Shown: one piece after another, positions 1 to 17,793 of the stretch
Layout: each line of letters starts with the position of its first letter
How positions within the stretch are numbered: position 1 is the stretch's first letter
Assembly (NCBI GenBank): GCA_013399855.1
Contig: VXAY01006690.1
Location: 1,033,667 to 1,097,666, forward strand
DNA from: Oxyruncus cristatus
Taxonomy: Eukaryota > Chordata > Aves > Passeriformes > Cotingidae
Length of the DNA stretch: 64,000 nucleotides
Direction of reading: 5' to 3'
Program-made: the position numbers and the translations under genes
The notes under the pieces: model-generated
Told to the model about the DNA's origin: nothing
The model's database searches: none
The model's input: only the letters and a program-made list of their open reading frames with translations

Positions 1-4
1 TTAC

Positions 5-96
5 TTTCTGCCTCGAGTTGAGTTAAAAGTTCCGCCGTATTTCTTCCGATTAAGGATGAGAGCAGCAATTTCTGGCACGTAGCGAGCAAACATTGC
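5..96 (-). CDS. KCNMA1: KCNMA1 alternative exon 9a (S6 end and RCK1 linker)
   Basis: This 92-nt exon encodes [15 protein letters not shown], then [15 protein letters not shown] and two bases of the final Lys codon. It is bounded by AG at 98-97 and GT at 4-3. It is a paralogous copy of the exon at 195-286, with 21 of 31 residues identical and the same entry phase (0) and exit phase (2 nt). In human numbering (MDAL start, recalled) the changes are S317R, I323A, E324A, G327L and six changes at 335-340. The pore-lining glutamate E321 and the basic RKKY motif (329-332) are kept. It corresponds to the mutually exclusive exon reported as slo1-9a in mammals. No stop or frame damage is visible, so I read it as functional. 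Its downstream partner exon is outside the window. Confidence 0.93.
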
Positions 97-99
97 CTA

Positions 100-105
100 C
101 ATGCA
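100..105 (-). promoter_or_regulatory. RBFOX motif TGCATG at exon 9a 3' splice site
   Basis: The minus strand reads TGCATG immediately before the TAG that precedes exon 9a. RBFOX proteins bind (U)GCAUG; sites upstream of an exon commonly repress it and sites downstream commonly activate it. This site lies upstream of 9a and downstream of exon 9, so the expected effect is to favour exon 9. The motif is seen directly; its use is inferred. Confidence 0.6.
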
Positions 106-139
106 TGAAACAAAAACACAAAAAAAAAAAAGAAAATGG

Positions 140-145
140 CATGCA
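140..145 (-). promoter_or_regulatory. RBFOX motif TGCATG, upstream of the T tract
   Basis: This is a second TGCATG on the transcript strand, just 5' of the T-rich tract of the same 98-nt intron. Two hexamers in 98 nt are far more than the random expectation of about one per 4 kb per strand. It lies in the region where the branch point must fall, so a bound protein could block U2 snRNP as well as activate exon 9. Confidence 0.6.
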
Positions 146-157
146 GAGAGTGTTCTA

Positions 158-176
158 CTGCAGCAGAGGCAGCAGA
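158..176 (-). promoter_or_regulatory. CUG-rich element with YGCY motifs and a decoy AG
   Basis: In transcript sense this stretch reads as alternating CTCTGCTGCC and CTCTGCTGCAG. It contains several YGCY tetramers, the preferred sites of MBNL proteins, and ends with a pyrimidine-rich CAG that looks like a 3' splice site. It lies only 18-37 nt from the exon 9 donor, too close to act as a true acceptor for that donor. Protein binding is inferred from motif only. Confidence 0.35.
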
Positions 177-193
177 GCCTCTTGGGATACTTA

Positions 194-286
<93 letters not shown>

Positions 287-807
287 CTAAGAAGAAGATA
301 GGAGACAGAAGAAAAGACTAAAAAGAGAGGCCAAAGAAAGGGGGATGATGAATATTTTCAGAAGATACATATTTTTAAGATCTGAAAATTCAAAAGAATT
401 AGATCTATGCAGTTGTTTAAAAAGAAAATTTTAAAAAAATGTAAAAGTTCTTATCAAACAAAACAAGAGGGCTCAATGTAAAAGTTGGTCTTGGAGAAGG
501 TGCATACCTTATAAATAAAGAAAATGGTCAAAAGATGAAAAATAGACACACAAAACAAAACAAGAACAAAATTAATTCAAACTGGCATCTAATCACAAAA
601 AGCAGTTATGTCTATTTCTTCCTGAAGAAGGGAGGGGGAAAAACCTATCTGAGCCCCACTGCAAAAAAATCCAAAACCAAGTAATATCATTACTGTTACA
701 TTTCTGTTTTAAAATACAGACTTTTCCCCCCCGTATCAGAATTTAAAAGAAGACAAAACCAAGATGGATTCAGGGGTTATTTCCCCATCAAGAAACAAAA
801 AAAATCA

Positions 808-821
808 GCCCCCGCCCCCCC
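808..821 (-). promoter_or_regulatory. G-run in intron 8 (transcript sense)
   Basis: The plus strand has C5-G-C7, so the transcript has G7-C-G5, in an otherwise AT-rich intron about 520 nt upstream of exon 9. G-runs bind hnRNP H/F and can influence nearby splice choice. A role here is inference. Confidence 0.25.
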
Positions 822-1157
822 AAGAAAAAAACTTTTCCAAAAGTTGTTGGGTTTAGAAGGATTGGAATAACATGTGATAGAAAAAAGGTTTTGAGGAGAA
901 AATAAAAAATATTCTGCCATGTTTTGTCCAACAAACATCTTCCTTGTGGCTGGATACTTCGAAGAGCTACTGCCATTTGACATGATCTTTGTTTTTGTAT
1001 GGCAATGATCAGAGATGGGAATGCATATATTTAATGCTCATATATATGTACCTGTGTGTCTCATATATGGCATTCATAACACTAGTTATATACATATCAC
1101 CTCTGTAAGATGTATGTATATGTGAAATCAGTATATGAGGGTAAGGTAACAATATAC

Positions 1158-1180
1158 GTATGTATGTCTGTATGTATGTG
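1158..1180. repeat. (GTAT)n microsatellite, interrupted
   Basis: Five GTAT/GTCT-type units form an interrupted tetranucleotide repeat. It sits within a wider stretch (about 1018-1180) rich in TATATG motifs. Confidence 0.7.
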
Positions 1181-1879
1181 CACAATCTATATTATAGTCA
1201 TCCAGAAAGCACTTACCTTGAAATGTGTAAATATTAAAAAAAAAACTTTGCTGCTTTAAAGTACAACATTGCTACACGCCCTATAACATTACTAACGCTG
1301 ACAAATAACAGAAAAGTTGACATAAGACAGTTAGTAACTTGGATGCTATTTGCATACAGGACAAAGAACACAAGAATCCTATAAAAGGATCCTGATTATT
1401 ATCATGTGACAAATTATGAGTTAAAATTGCACTACATGACATGAAAAGATGTTTGAAATTAAAGAGAATGTGGTTTGCCATCATCTAGATCAGGCAAGCT
1501 GCTCTTTAAGGCAGTCCAAAGCCACAGTGTTTGTTGGAATTCTGGGAAGGAACACAGAAGGGTGGGTAGGACATCTGAAACCGCAAAGTGCCTTTAAATA
1601 TCAATATCAGCCTCTAAAAAAATGCACTACAGTCAGTCACTACAACATAGAGGACTACAAATAACATTATAGGTTGAAATATTAAGGCACTTCATGTATT
1701 CACATGCATTACTCATTTAAAGGAATTAGAAAGATTCTGACTAAACTGGACTAATTTGACAAGCTCTGCCAAAATATTTATCTACATGAAAAAAGGGCAT
1801 ATTAAACATATTTGAATGCTTTATAATTAATTTTAGTTTTAGTTAATTACAACATTGAGGTATACCAGATCAAGTATTA

Positions 1880-8580
<6,701 letters not shown>

Positions 8581-9767
8581 TTAAATCAACATTGGTAGCA
8601 TACAAAATGACAAATACCTTTGAAATGCTCTTCCATATTTAATTATTCCAAGATCCTTAACAGGTCTTTTTCAAATTGTTTTAAATTTTTTTTCCTAATA
8701 ACTGATGTATCCTACCAGAAAATTTTAGTTTATGTAGAAAGTCATGGGTGGAGACACACAGGCTGAAAGCTAAAGGGAAAAAACCTCACTGAGGTTGCTG
8801 GTAATTCTAGTGCACACGTCCTCTTCCAGGCTGTCAAAGACACATGCAGACGTGAAACGCCTCAGTCCTCCAAGCTCCCACGTTGCTTAGTGAAAAATAA
8901 GAGATTATGGGCAAGAGATCTGATAACCTGGATAAAGTAGACTGTATATGCCTGATTAAATTGGTAAATCTTAATGACGTAAAATCTTTTATTGTAATAA
9001 TGCTCATCTCCACCCTAATTTCAAAAAACTAGAGCAGAATAGAAAAATGACACATTTTCTCTTAAAAATGGCAAATTAACTGTATTTCTTTCCATCAGCC
9101 TATAACTGTAGGAGTACATTACACTTCAACTATGAAAGAAGCAACTATTTTTACAAAGAAGTAACTCTTTTTAAAAAGAAATTGCATTTTTATATAGAAA
9201 TTAGGTTGCGTGCATAGCAATTCCCAGACAACTACAAAGTTGGCAAGACATACAAAGAGAGTTTGTGCAGGAGAAAATACTATAGGAGATTAAGGGATTA
9301 AATTATTAATATAGTCTTATGCTGATAGTAAATGATTTGGCTGCAGATCTTTGGCATATGAATAAAAGTACATTGTGTATTATACACATGCACGGCTTAT
9401 AAAATCAAAATAAAGCTTGGAGGATAATTTTTATTAGAGAGTACAGCCAGCAGTTACATAAAAGTTGTGTAACATGGTATTGCAACTGTTACAGTGAGGT
9501 CCAGGGCAGCTTCTTCTCATACATCCTCTTTATTGACATTTATTTTACCTACTTCCAGTGCTAAAAACCATTTTTGGCTTCTAGAAACTTAAGAAAGACC
9601 AGTCTTAGCAAACATATAAACCTAGTCACAACTTTTATCATCTCACTGGAATAAGAGGTGCCCCTCAAGAGCAAAGATGCATGTGGAAAGATGTGTTTAA
9701 ATCATGATTTTTTTTCTGTAGTATTCTTGGAAAGTTGCTAAATAAAATTTTTACTCTTGCTTATACT

Positions 9768-9825
9768 CTTGCAGGGCTTATAAGTAGCCCTGCTAAGTAG
9801 CCTTGCTAAGTCTCATAAGTAGTCT
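9768..9825. repeat. Short local repeats with TAAGTAG core
   Basis: Units such as TAAGTAGCCCTGC, TAAGTAGCCTTGC and TAAGTAGTCTTG follow each other within 60 bases, forming a degenerate local duplication. Confidence 0.5.
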
Positions 9826-10468
9826 TGAAGTACAATCCTGTCTATTGCACGGATATAAAGTTTCTTTTTAATTACTGACTGTGGGTAACTCCGAAAATTA
9901 ATCACAACTTCCTAATGGATTTAGGGATCTAGATGAAAAGTAATAAAATGAAGTTTAATAATTATAAATGTCAGATCTATTTGCAATTAGAAGATTATAA
10001 TTTTAGATCATATTGCTGAAACTGTGAGACACATCCCTCTGTGACACTTCCAGCAGTTCCCACAGTTGCTATTCCTATCCAAAGAGAAGCAGCTGGACAG
10101 GGAAGGAGAGGATCTTTCTCACCTCTGTTCCATCCAGCTACCTTCCTCACTCCATTCCCTAAGAACTTTTTTGAAAAATGGCTAGTGAAAGAAAAATGTT
10201 TCCTCAGTACTGCACCTGAAGTTAATGAGATGACCCATTGCCATGTTTCAAACAGAAACCTGAGAAGCATCAAAGTCAGCAATAACATCTCTATCTCCAA
10301 ACCAAAATAATGGCTAAGATACATCTAAGTTGCTAAGACATCAAATAATAGAACAAAAGTACTACAGCTTCAACATATTTTCTGTGAAAGAAGAAAATAA
10401 TTAAGGATGAAGTTCTGCATTTGCTACAGCCCACACCATTTTAAAGAATTCTCTTCAGAGAATATAGC

Positions 10469-10483
10469 AAAAAAAAAAAAAAA
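10469..10483. repeat. Poly(A) tract, A15
   Basis: A single-base run of 15 A. No retroposed gene body was recognised 5' of it. Confidence 0.8.
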
Positions 10484-10764
10484 GTGGAGAGTTTGCTTGA
10501 ACATTTTAGCTGCAAAATAGAACCAGCTTTCAAATGTAAAAGCTAAAGGAATTATTACATGGAAAGGATCAAATAATAATTTTCAGAAACCTCAGTGCAT
10601 TACCCGCTTTGTGTGGTTCAAATACAAAAAAACCTCAAAATTTAAATGTTTTCCCTATCATGATGGCACATTAATTCTTTCCAGTATTCTACAGTTTTCA
10701 AGACACAAACAGATCTGCTATCAAATTTCTATATACATGTCATTTAATGTGATTTCCACAGAAT

Positions 10765-11880
10765 TATACTATAGTTTGGGTTGGGAGGAATCTTTAAAGG
10801 TCATCTTGCCCAACCCTCACTGCAATTAGCAGGGACGTCTTCAGCTAGATTGGGTTGTTTAATCTGACCTTGGACTCTCTTAAGCCTTTTCTCATAGCAA
10901 AGGTGTTGCACCCTTTTGTAGCTCTCCTTGGGACCCACTCCAACAGGCCCATGTCTGTTTTCTGAGAGGACCCCAGAGCTGGATGCAGTACTTCAGGTGG
11001 CCTCTCACAAAAATGGATTAAAGGGTAAAATCTCCTCCCATGCTGCTTTTGGTGCAGCCCAGGATACGACTGGCCTTCAGACCTGTGAGTGTACATTGCT
11101 GCCTCATGTCACGCTTTTCATCCATCAGCATCCCCAAGGTTTTCTTTGCAGGGATGCTCTCAATCCCTTCCTCCCTAAGCCTGTATTGACACTGGGGTTG
11201 CCCCAGCCCTGGTGCAGGACCCTGCACTCGGCCTTGTTGAGCATCAGAAGGTTCCCACGGGTCCATTTCTCGAGTTTGTCAGGTTGCTCTGGATGGCATC
11301 CCGTCCTTTAGGCATGTCAGCTGCACCACTCAGCTCGGTGTTGTATGCACACTTGTCGAGGGTGCACTCGATCCCTTTGTCTATGTCACTAATGAAGATA
11401 TTAAACAGTGCTGATCTCAATATGGACCCCATGAGGGACACCACTTGTCACCTATCTCCACCTGAACTTTGAGCTACTGACCACTACTCTCTGGATGCAA
11501 TCCAACCAATTCCTCATCCTCCAAACAGTCCACCAATCAAATCCTTCTCTCTCCAGAAGGAGAAGGATATTGGGGGTGACTGTGTCAAAGGTCTTACAAA
11601 AGTCCAGATATAATACACCCATGGCTCTTCCCTTGTCCACTGAGGTAGCCACTACATCACAGAAGGCAACTTGTTTGGTCAGGTGGGACTTGCCCTTGGT
11701 GAAGCTGTGTTGACTGTCTTGAATCATCTCCCTGTTCTTCATGTGCCTTAGCATAGCTTAGAGGAGGATGTGTTCCATGAACTTCCCAGGCACAGTGGTG
11801 AGGCTGACAGCTCGGTAGTTCCAAGGGTCCTCCTTTCTACCCTTTTTAAAGACAGGTATAATGTTTCACTTTTTCATGTC
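10765..11880 (-). mobile_element. CR1 LINE fragment, reverse transcriptase and 3' end
   Basis: A 5'-truncated, decayed CR1 non-LTR retrotransposon lies in the same direction as KCNMA1. Translated minus-strand pieces match the CR1 ORF2 reverse transcriptase in order: a [19 protein letters not shown] segment (about 11840-11790), [12 protein letters not shown] and [11 protein letters not shown] (motif A) at 11754-11452, LFNIFISDIDKGIECTL at 11444-11244, then the QYRLREEGIES and KASRILGC thumb/C-terminal pieces at 11266-11018. The pieces are in different frames and at least one stop (after MEHILL) interrupts them. The catalytic motif C (FADD in active CR1) is altered to A-Y-N-T, so the element is dead. 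The 3' end is near 10775, next to a degenerate ATTCTATG-like tail. The 5' border is unclear and may reach about 12070. Confidence 0.92.
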
Positions 11881-13617
11881 ACCAGGGTCCTCACCTGATT
11901 GCCAACAGATGGGTATTCCAGAATAGTGTAAAAAAAGAGCTCTGAAAAGTGATCTGAACAAAACACATAAAAAGACTGGATGATGTCAAGGCTGCAGCTG
12001 GTAGATTTGCACAACCTTATTTCCAGGCACTCACAATATCTTGCTTTCAGGGGCTGAGCATACAACCACCGTTTAGTTCAATCTTTGCAAGTAAAAATCA
12101 CTATTCCTGCCATTTCTATAAAACTATTAACATAAAGAGTCAGCCTGCCAAAACAACTCTACATAGTAAGGAGAAATGACAGTGCACAATACACCAGGGT
12201 GCACACTTCCCTGCAGGTGATACACGCGAAAACATTGTGTGGTCCACTAAACATCCACTAATACTAGATGAACCAAAGCAGATGGGAAAGGGGACTTAAC
12301 ACTCTTTAATAATTATTTCTAAAACTTGTCTGTGAAAGAAACAAGCAGTACTGTCTTTGAATGAATCTGTCTGGTTCAAGCATTGACTGCTTGATCCTCT
12401 AGTGAATGATGTGCATTTTGAAAGGCTGCAGCTAATTCGGAGGTTTCAGCCTCACAAAAAGCTGCAGCTGAGAATAAAGGATAAAACCCAGATGAAATGA
12501 GTTTGCCCCTAAATGTAAGATTATTTATATCACCTTAAACTTAGCAACGGGGTGATGTATCAACTAAATAATTCTGAGAGAAAAAGTCCACAAAGGACTT
12601 TTTCTAGTGCTGGTACTAATGACCTGTGGAAGTATGCTTGCAATCATACATGATCTGTAAACCGATGACACAGTAATCCTCACAGCAATAACTGTTTCAA
12701 TGAGACTGCTGTCAAACTAAAAACAGACTAAATTATTCAGTAGGTAGCTTACTATGAATCCAGATAAGGTCAATATTAAAATAAGTTAAATAGAAAAGAT
12801 TTTGATTGGTCTAACTTAAGAATAATTATTGACAAAGTGTCTGTAAAAAATAGCCTGTCTATTACTACTTACATGTAATCAGTAACACAATGCCCCATCC
12901 TATGCTCTCTCTGTTTTCAAATCAAATTTAACATCCAACTAAGATGATGTTATCTTTTTCAGGCCTACCCACTCAGTAAGGTTGAAGTTTATTTATGCAA
13001 TCAAAATAGCAAGCAAAATTCTGTAACAGGAGCACTCACAAAAACTCCCCCTTTCTCAAAGCTGTTTCAGGTAAATACACAAATGTGTACAGCTCTCTTT
13101 CCTTAACAACATTCGGGAACATGTTTTATACATGCAGGGAAGATTCTTTTAATATGAAATACCTAATAAACAGGTTTACATTTAAATTATATAATCAATA
13201 GTTCAGAAAGGATAGCTTTCTTATGTATTACAGTAAAGTCTATTCTAATTTTGCACATTTCACGGGTCCTGCCTGCTAAAATTAATTGCAAACTGCTGAA
13301 CAGGATGCTCAGGAAGCACTTGCTACGCTTTCTCCATCATGTAACTCACCTTTTTCTTGGTAAGAGGTTTCATACCAGAATTTTCTCATGGGATCTGACT
13401 AGAATAGGATAGAAGGTTCTATACTGAAATTTATATCAAAAAATAAGTACCAAAACATTGAATTTACCTAGAAAATCTCTCTAATCAGAGGAAAAATATA
13501 GAGATAAAATAATCAAAGGACCTCTTGAGTTTGTCAGTTTTCTGCTTCCAAACAGATGACTAAAATATGCCTGGGAACTGGAGTTCATTTCAGCTGCAAT
13601 GCTGAGAACAAATCCAA

Positions 13618-13760
13618 GAGATTCACAGATTTCAAGACCAGAAGAAATCTTCTATGATTATCAACCAAATTCCTTTACCAATACGAGACAAAGTGTTTTA
13701 GTCGATAGTTTCTGCCTCTAGTACAATAATTTGAGTTGTAGGTATGATGATTCAAATAAA
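13618..13760 (+). repeat. Probable ancient sauropsid interspersed repeat
   Basis: The stretch starting CACAGATTTCAAGACCAGAAG, minus its last base or so, and continuing through TATGATTATC and TTTCTGCCTCTAG resembles, in spaced blocks, an old repeat common in turtles and crocodilians. I recall that repeat as AAGGCCAGAAGGGACC...ATGATCATC...ATTCCTGCATC. The match is from memory and diverged, so family and borders are uncertain. Confidence 0.4.
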
Positions 13761-15497
13761 TCTCCAACTACACCACAGGATTATTTTCTTACTGAAAAAG
13801 TATTTGTTTAGATAACTGTGTTGCCTGTACAGTAAACAGACCACTTTCAAATTACACTGAAAATGTAAAATATGTGTGTAATATTATTTCAGATACTGAG
13901 TGGAACCACCCTTCACTAACTGGTTACTAAGAGAGGCTGTGTAGTGCCAAAAAAAAAATAAATCAGTCTTACAGAAATCAATTATCTGCTCAATTGGAAG
14001 CAATACATCATGTTGAAATACCAGACTAGATCTAGAATACAACAGGAGCCTTTTCTTCCCAACTCTTTACTAAGGACCCAGTAAAATGGATGCTTTAGAA
14101 AAGAATAGTGACACAAACATGGCTAATAAACTATGTGCCAATAGCAATGGAAAATTATTTTATCTATAGTTTACAGCAAAGCAAACAGCATTATTTTAAG
14201 CTTTATTTGTCTTCACAGTCTTAAAGATGCTGAAATAGGGTATTTTCTTGTCTGTCCAACAGCTCTGCAGTCTCTCTGATGAACTGATGCTTTCCACTGG
14301 ATTAATATACAACAGCAATCAGGATTACCCGTAGGTTGCAAACCCCACAAAAAAAAGGAAATTTACCATTTTAAATCTTTAAAGGGGAAGGCAAGGAAAT
14401 TATGGCAACTATACTTATTTGATTTTAATGAGATTCTAATACATAGAAACAGGAATTGGAATATTTCTTCATTCAACATGAGAGGTCCATAGACAGGAAA
14501 AGCACCAAGTATTACATTATTTCTCACCAATGAAATACATAATACCTTTCTAATTGGCTTATGTTGCTTATTTTTTTTCCTCATTGCCAACAGCATATCC
14601 AAAATACTGGTTGAAGGATTCAATACACAGAGATTCTCTATACTGTTTCTATTCCTGACCAACCATTCACCCATTCATCAGAAGGTATCTTCAAAAAACC
14701 TATCAATGGGTACTTCTACCCTAGATTTACTGAAACCTGAACCCCCCACATCCCCTCCCAAATCCATATTTAGGAACCTTTTCTGAGACACATTATGATA
14801 GAGAGGTAATTTTTAGGATGCAAAATAATCCTGTTTTGAATGCCTTCACACAGTGCAGCAGAGTTATCTGAGACCCCACTCCCTGCAGACAGGCTTGAAA
14901 ATGAAAGCTCAAGGGAAAAAAAACAAGAAAAAATAGCAGGAAGGAAAACGATCTACAGCAACACAGACAAAATATTTTTATGCATTTCCCCACCTCTGTT
15001 ATGCAACTTTACAAGTGGGGAGAGCAACCCGCAGCATGAAAAAAATCAGTGCCCTATGACCAGGATAGTAAAACTAAATCAAATTCAGAATCTACATAGA
15101 TTTCATACTAACTGCTTTCAAACAATATTCCATCAAAGAATTTGTTAATAAAACTCTCTGCTGCACATTTCTTTAACTTACTTTTAGGCCTTTTGAGACA
15201 ATGACAGCAGTTTCAAAAATATTTTTTTAATAACTCCAACATTGCAGAAAATTACATTCCATCCTTCAATAAAGATTGGATTACTTGATTTTGGGTGAAC
15301 ACTGAATCCCTTTGATGAGGGAGATAGGACTACATTGCAACCTGGGAGTTTGAGAAGGAATTCTTCCTATAAAGCATCATACTGTAGCTTTTTTTTTCTA
15401 AGTTGAAAAATTAAATAGAATTATCCTTTCTAGAAGATAATAATACTAGCACCAAAGACAGTACAACAAACTACAGTTCTGAAGAAGAAGTTTAGAT

Positions 15498-15800
15498 TTG
15501 GACCTTACCCCAGTACGAGCCGACCCTATAACAAGACACCAAGGAGTTTCGCAAAGTATGTTGTTCTTCCTTTTCAGGGATATTATGTCCGGCTTTGACA
15601 CGATATCCATTTTTGAACAATTCTCCATGAGATTTTTTACGCCTTCTAGTAATTTTATAAGTTTCTGTATGCGTGCCCCCAGAAGGGTTGTGGTAGACTA
15701 AAATCTTGCTGGGAATCATGACTATGTATCTTCAGCTTCAGGAGCACTGCACGTAAGTATCGTGGTCCGGTCTTCAGTCACAGCATTCACTAATAGCGAA
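15498..15800. other. CpG-retaining, coding-like segment of unknown origin
   Basis: I count about eleven CpG dinucleotides in 300 bp, whereas neighbouring intron sequence has very few. A 75-codon minus-strand frame (15719-15492) includes the residues ITRRRKKSHGELFKNGY, a 60-codon minus-strand frame (15628-15446) overlaps it, and a 67-codon plus-strand frame (15498-15701) crosses both. I recognise no protein family. It could be a conserved noncoding element, a repeat remnant or a retrocopy fragment. There are no flanking splice sites or poly(A) that would settle it. Confidence 0.35.
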
Positions 15801-16807
15801 GATAGTCATTTATTTACCCTTCTTTTTGTTAATTCAGTATCAAAATGGAGAGACAGCTCAGAGTTCTTTCTTTAACAGAACTTCTCTTTGGGAGCAGATT
15901 TGTTTAAGTGGACACAGGATAAAGTTCACCTTTACAAGTTGTTATCAAAAGATAATTCAGCATAATCTAGTCCATTTCTTTTAGCACGCAACAAACAGAA
16001 TGAATTCAAATACAAAACTCAGCTTGACAGAACAGACTAAGAGTATCACAAACTGGATGGACAAAACAAATCACAGAAGCAAGCAGGCAGTGCAGATGCT
16101 CCTCTGATCCGTGATGTATTAGAGCTTAAAAGCCATCTTCTATCCGGATATTACCACATAAGCTCCTTTCAGATACACCAAAGAACCACACCCATTGATT
16201 CAAAACTGACAAACACGATGCTGTTCACTTGGAATGAACAGGTACTCTCATAAAGAATATAGTTCTGATAATTTATGCACATACAGAGAATAATTTACTG
16301 TTAGTTTCTTTGGCAACTTCGTATATCTGTCTTCCAGTTAAAGCTAGTATGCAGAAGGCAGAGGTCACATAATCAGCCAGCTCTTACAGGATTTATCCCA
16401 GACAAAATAAAAAAAAAATAAATAATTTTTTTTTAAAAATAAGCACAACAACCCTTCATCCAATCCCAGTTAATGACAGCTATCTTTCTGAAGGAAGAAA
16501 AAGAATGAAAACCAAAACAATTAAGCCAGCTAGCAAGTGCACGAAGAATAGAGTGCATTAGTTATCTCAAGCAGACTCACTCTGTGAATATTCATAAAAC
16601 TGGATTTCTGTTCAGTCAGCTACCATCTCACTCAATTGGATAAAGCTCTTTAAATGAAAATGTAAAATTGCATATATTACCTTCCATGACAGATGATGTT
16701 TTCTTAGTGAACTTTCTTGCTTTAAGGATAACATACACACTTCATCTTGAAAAGCTAAAAACTATCTTCATAGCTATCTTCATTTTGAGGAATATGTTTA
16801 TCATTCC

Positions 16808-16827
16808 TTTTTTTTTTTTTTTTTTTT
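16808..16827. repeat. Poly(T) tract, T20
   Basis: A 20-base T run, followed by G and a second T run. No retroposed body was recognised beside it. Confidence 0.85.
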
Positions 16828-17778
16828 GTTTTTTTGGCCCCAAAGGAGCCACAGAGATATAAAAGCCAAAAATACACCAATGCCATCTGGAGTACAATGC
16901 AAAGCAGACATAAAAATAGATTGCCCCCTGTGCTTATATGAAATGTACAGGATTTCAAAGCATTTTTAAAATGTTATTAAAGGGTGGCAATGCCAAATAC
17001 AGAAAAGGGGAGAGTAGTAGACACAAATTTCAAATATAAGTATTATGCAGAGAGTGAATCAGAAGCAAACTACTTCCGTGACACCTTTACATTGTAGCCT
17101 TTAACACTATGTTCTTACAAACAACCTGGTTAAGCTCCCACTGGTCAAAATATTCAAATTCCACTGAGGCTAGTGGGAATAGTTTTTGACACGTTATGCA
17201 TGCATGCTGATACATATAAATAATATATCTGTGTATCTGTGAGCTCTTGAATCATTCCTCTCAAACTGAAGAGATTTGAACAGGGTAGTACTTATCTGTG
17301 TTACTAAACACATCTTGTACAGCTCAGACTGAAAGAACATCCTACTTACTTTTTACCATATAAGGCATACTATTTTCCTTTCTTTTCATATCTCCTCTTG
17401 AGTAGTATTATAATCTTGTTATTATCCAATTTTAAACCTATCATTAGTGTACTTCGTACTTAGTACAGCAAATGTTTGGGTTTAGAATCCATTTACCTTG
17501 CAAGCATGGAACATCTCTAAAGAAAAACAGGACCCAAGTAATAAATAGCAAGAGGCAAGCTGTTTAGTTTACATAACCTATTATTTTGGTTTTAGTGATT
17601 TAACAGTATTTCTTTAACTCCCTCAGCTCCCTGGTATAGCCAGATTTTTATCAATTTTCTCCATTTTCTGTCAGGGCACTGCTTAATTTGTTGCATACAC
17701 CAAAATCTGAAAACACAGATTAAATGTCAAAAACTGGGAATAAATCTAAAATAAACCTGTTCCACAAATTTTAAAAAA

Positions 17779-17793
17779 ATATATATATATATT
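17779..17793. repeat. (AT)7 microsatellite
   Basis: An uninterrupted AT run preceded by an A run. Confidence 0.75.

Noticed and set aside
10041..10310. 89-codon plus-strand frame with an overlapping 109-codon minus-strand frame
   Set aside because: A locally GC-richer patch gives open frames on both strands; no family recognised.
10928..11311. 127-codon plus-strand frame
   Set aside because: It is the antisense of the CR1 reverse transcriptase, whose minus-strand reading matches a known family.
14840..15148. 102-codon plus-strand frame
   Set aside because: Low-complexity Lys/Glu and Ser content, no known match and no gene signals.
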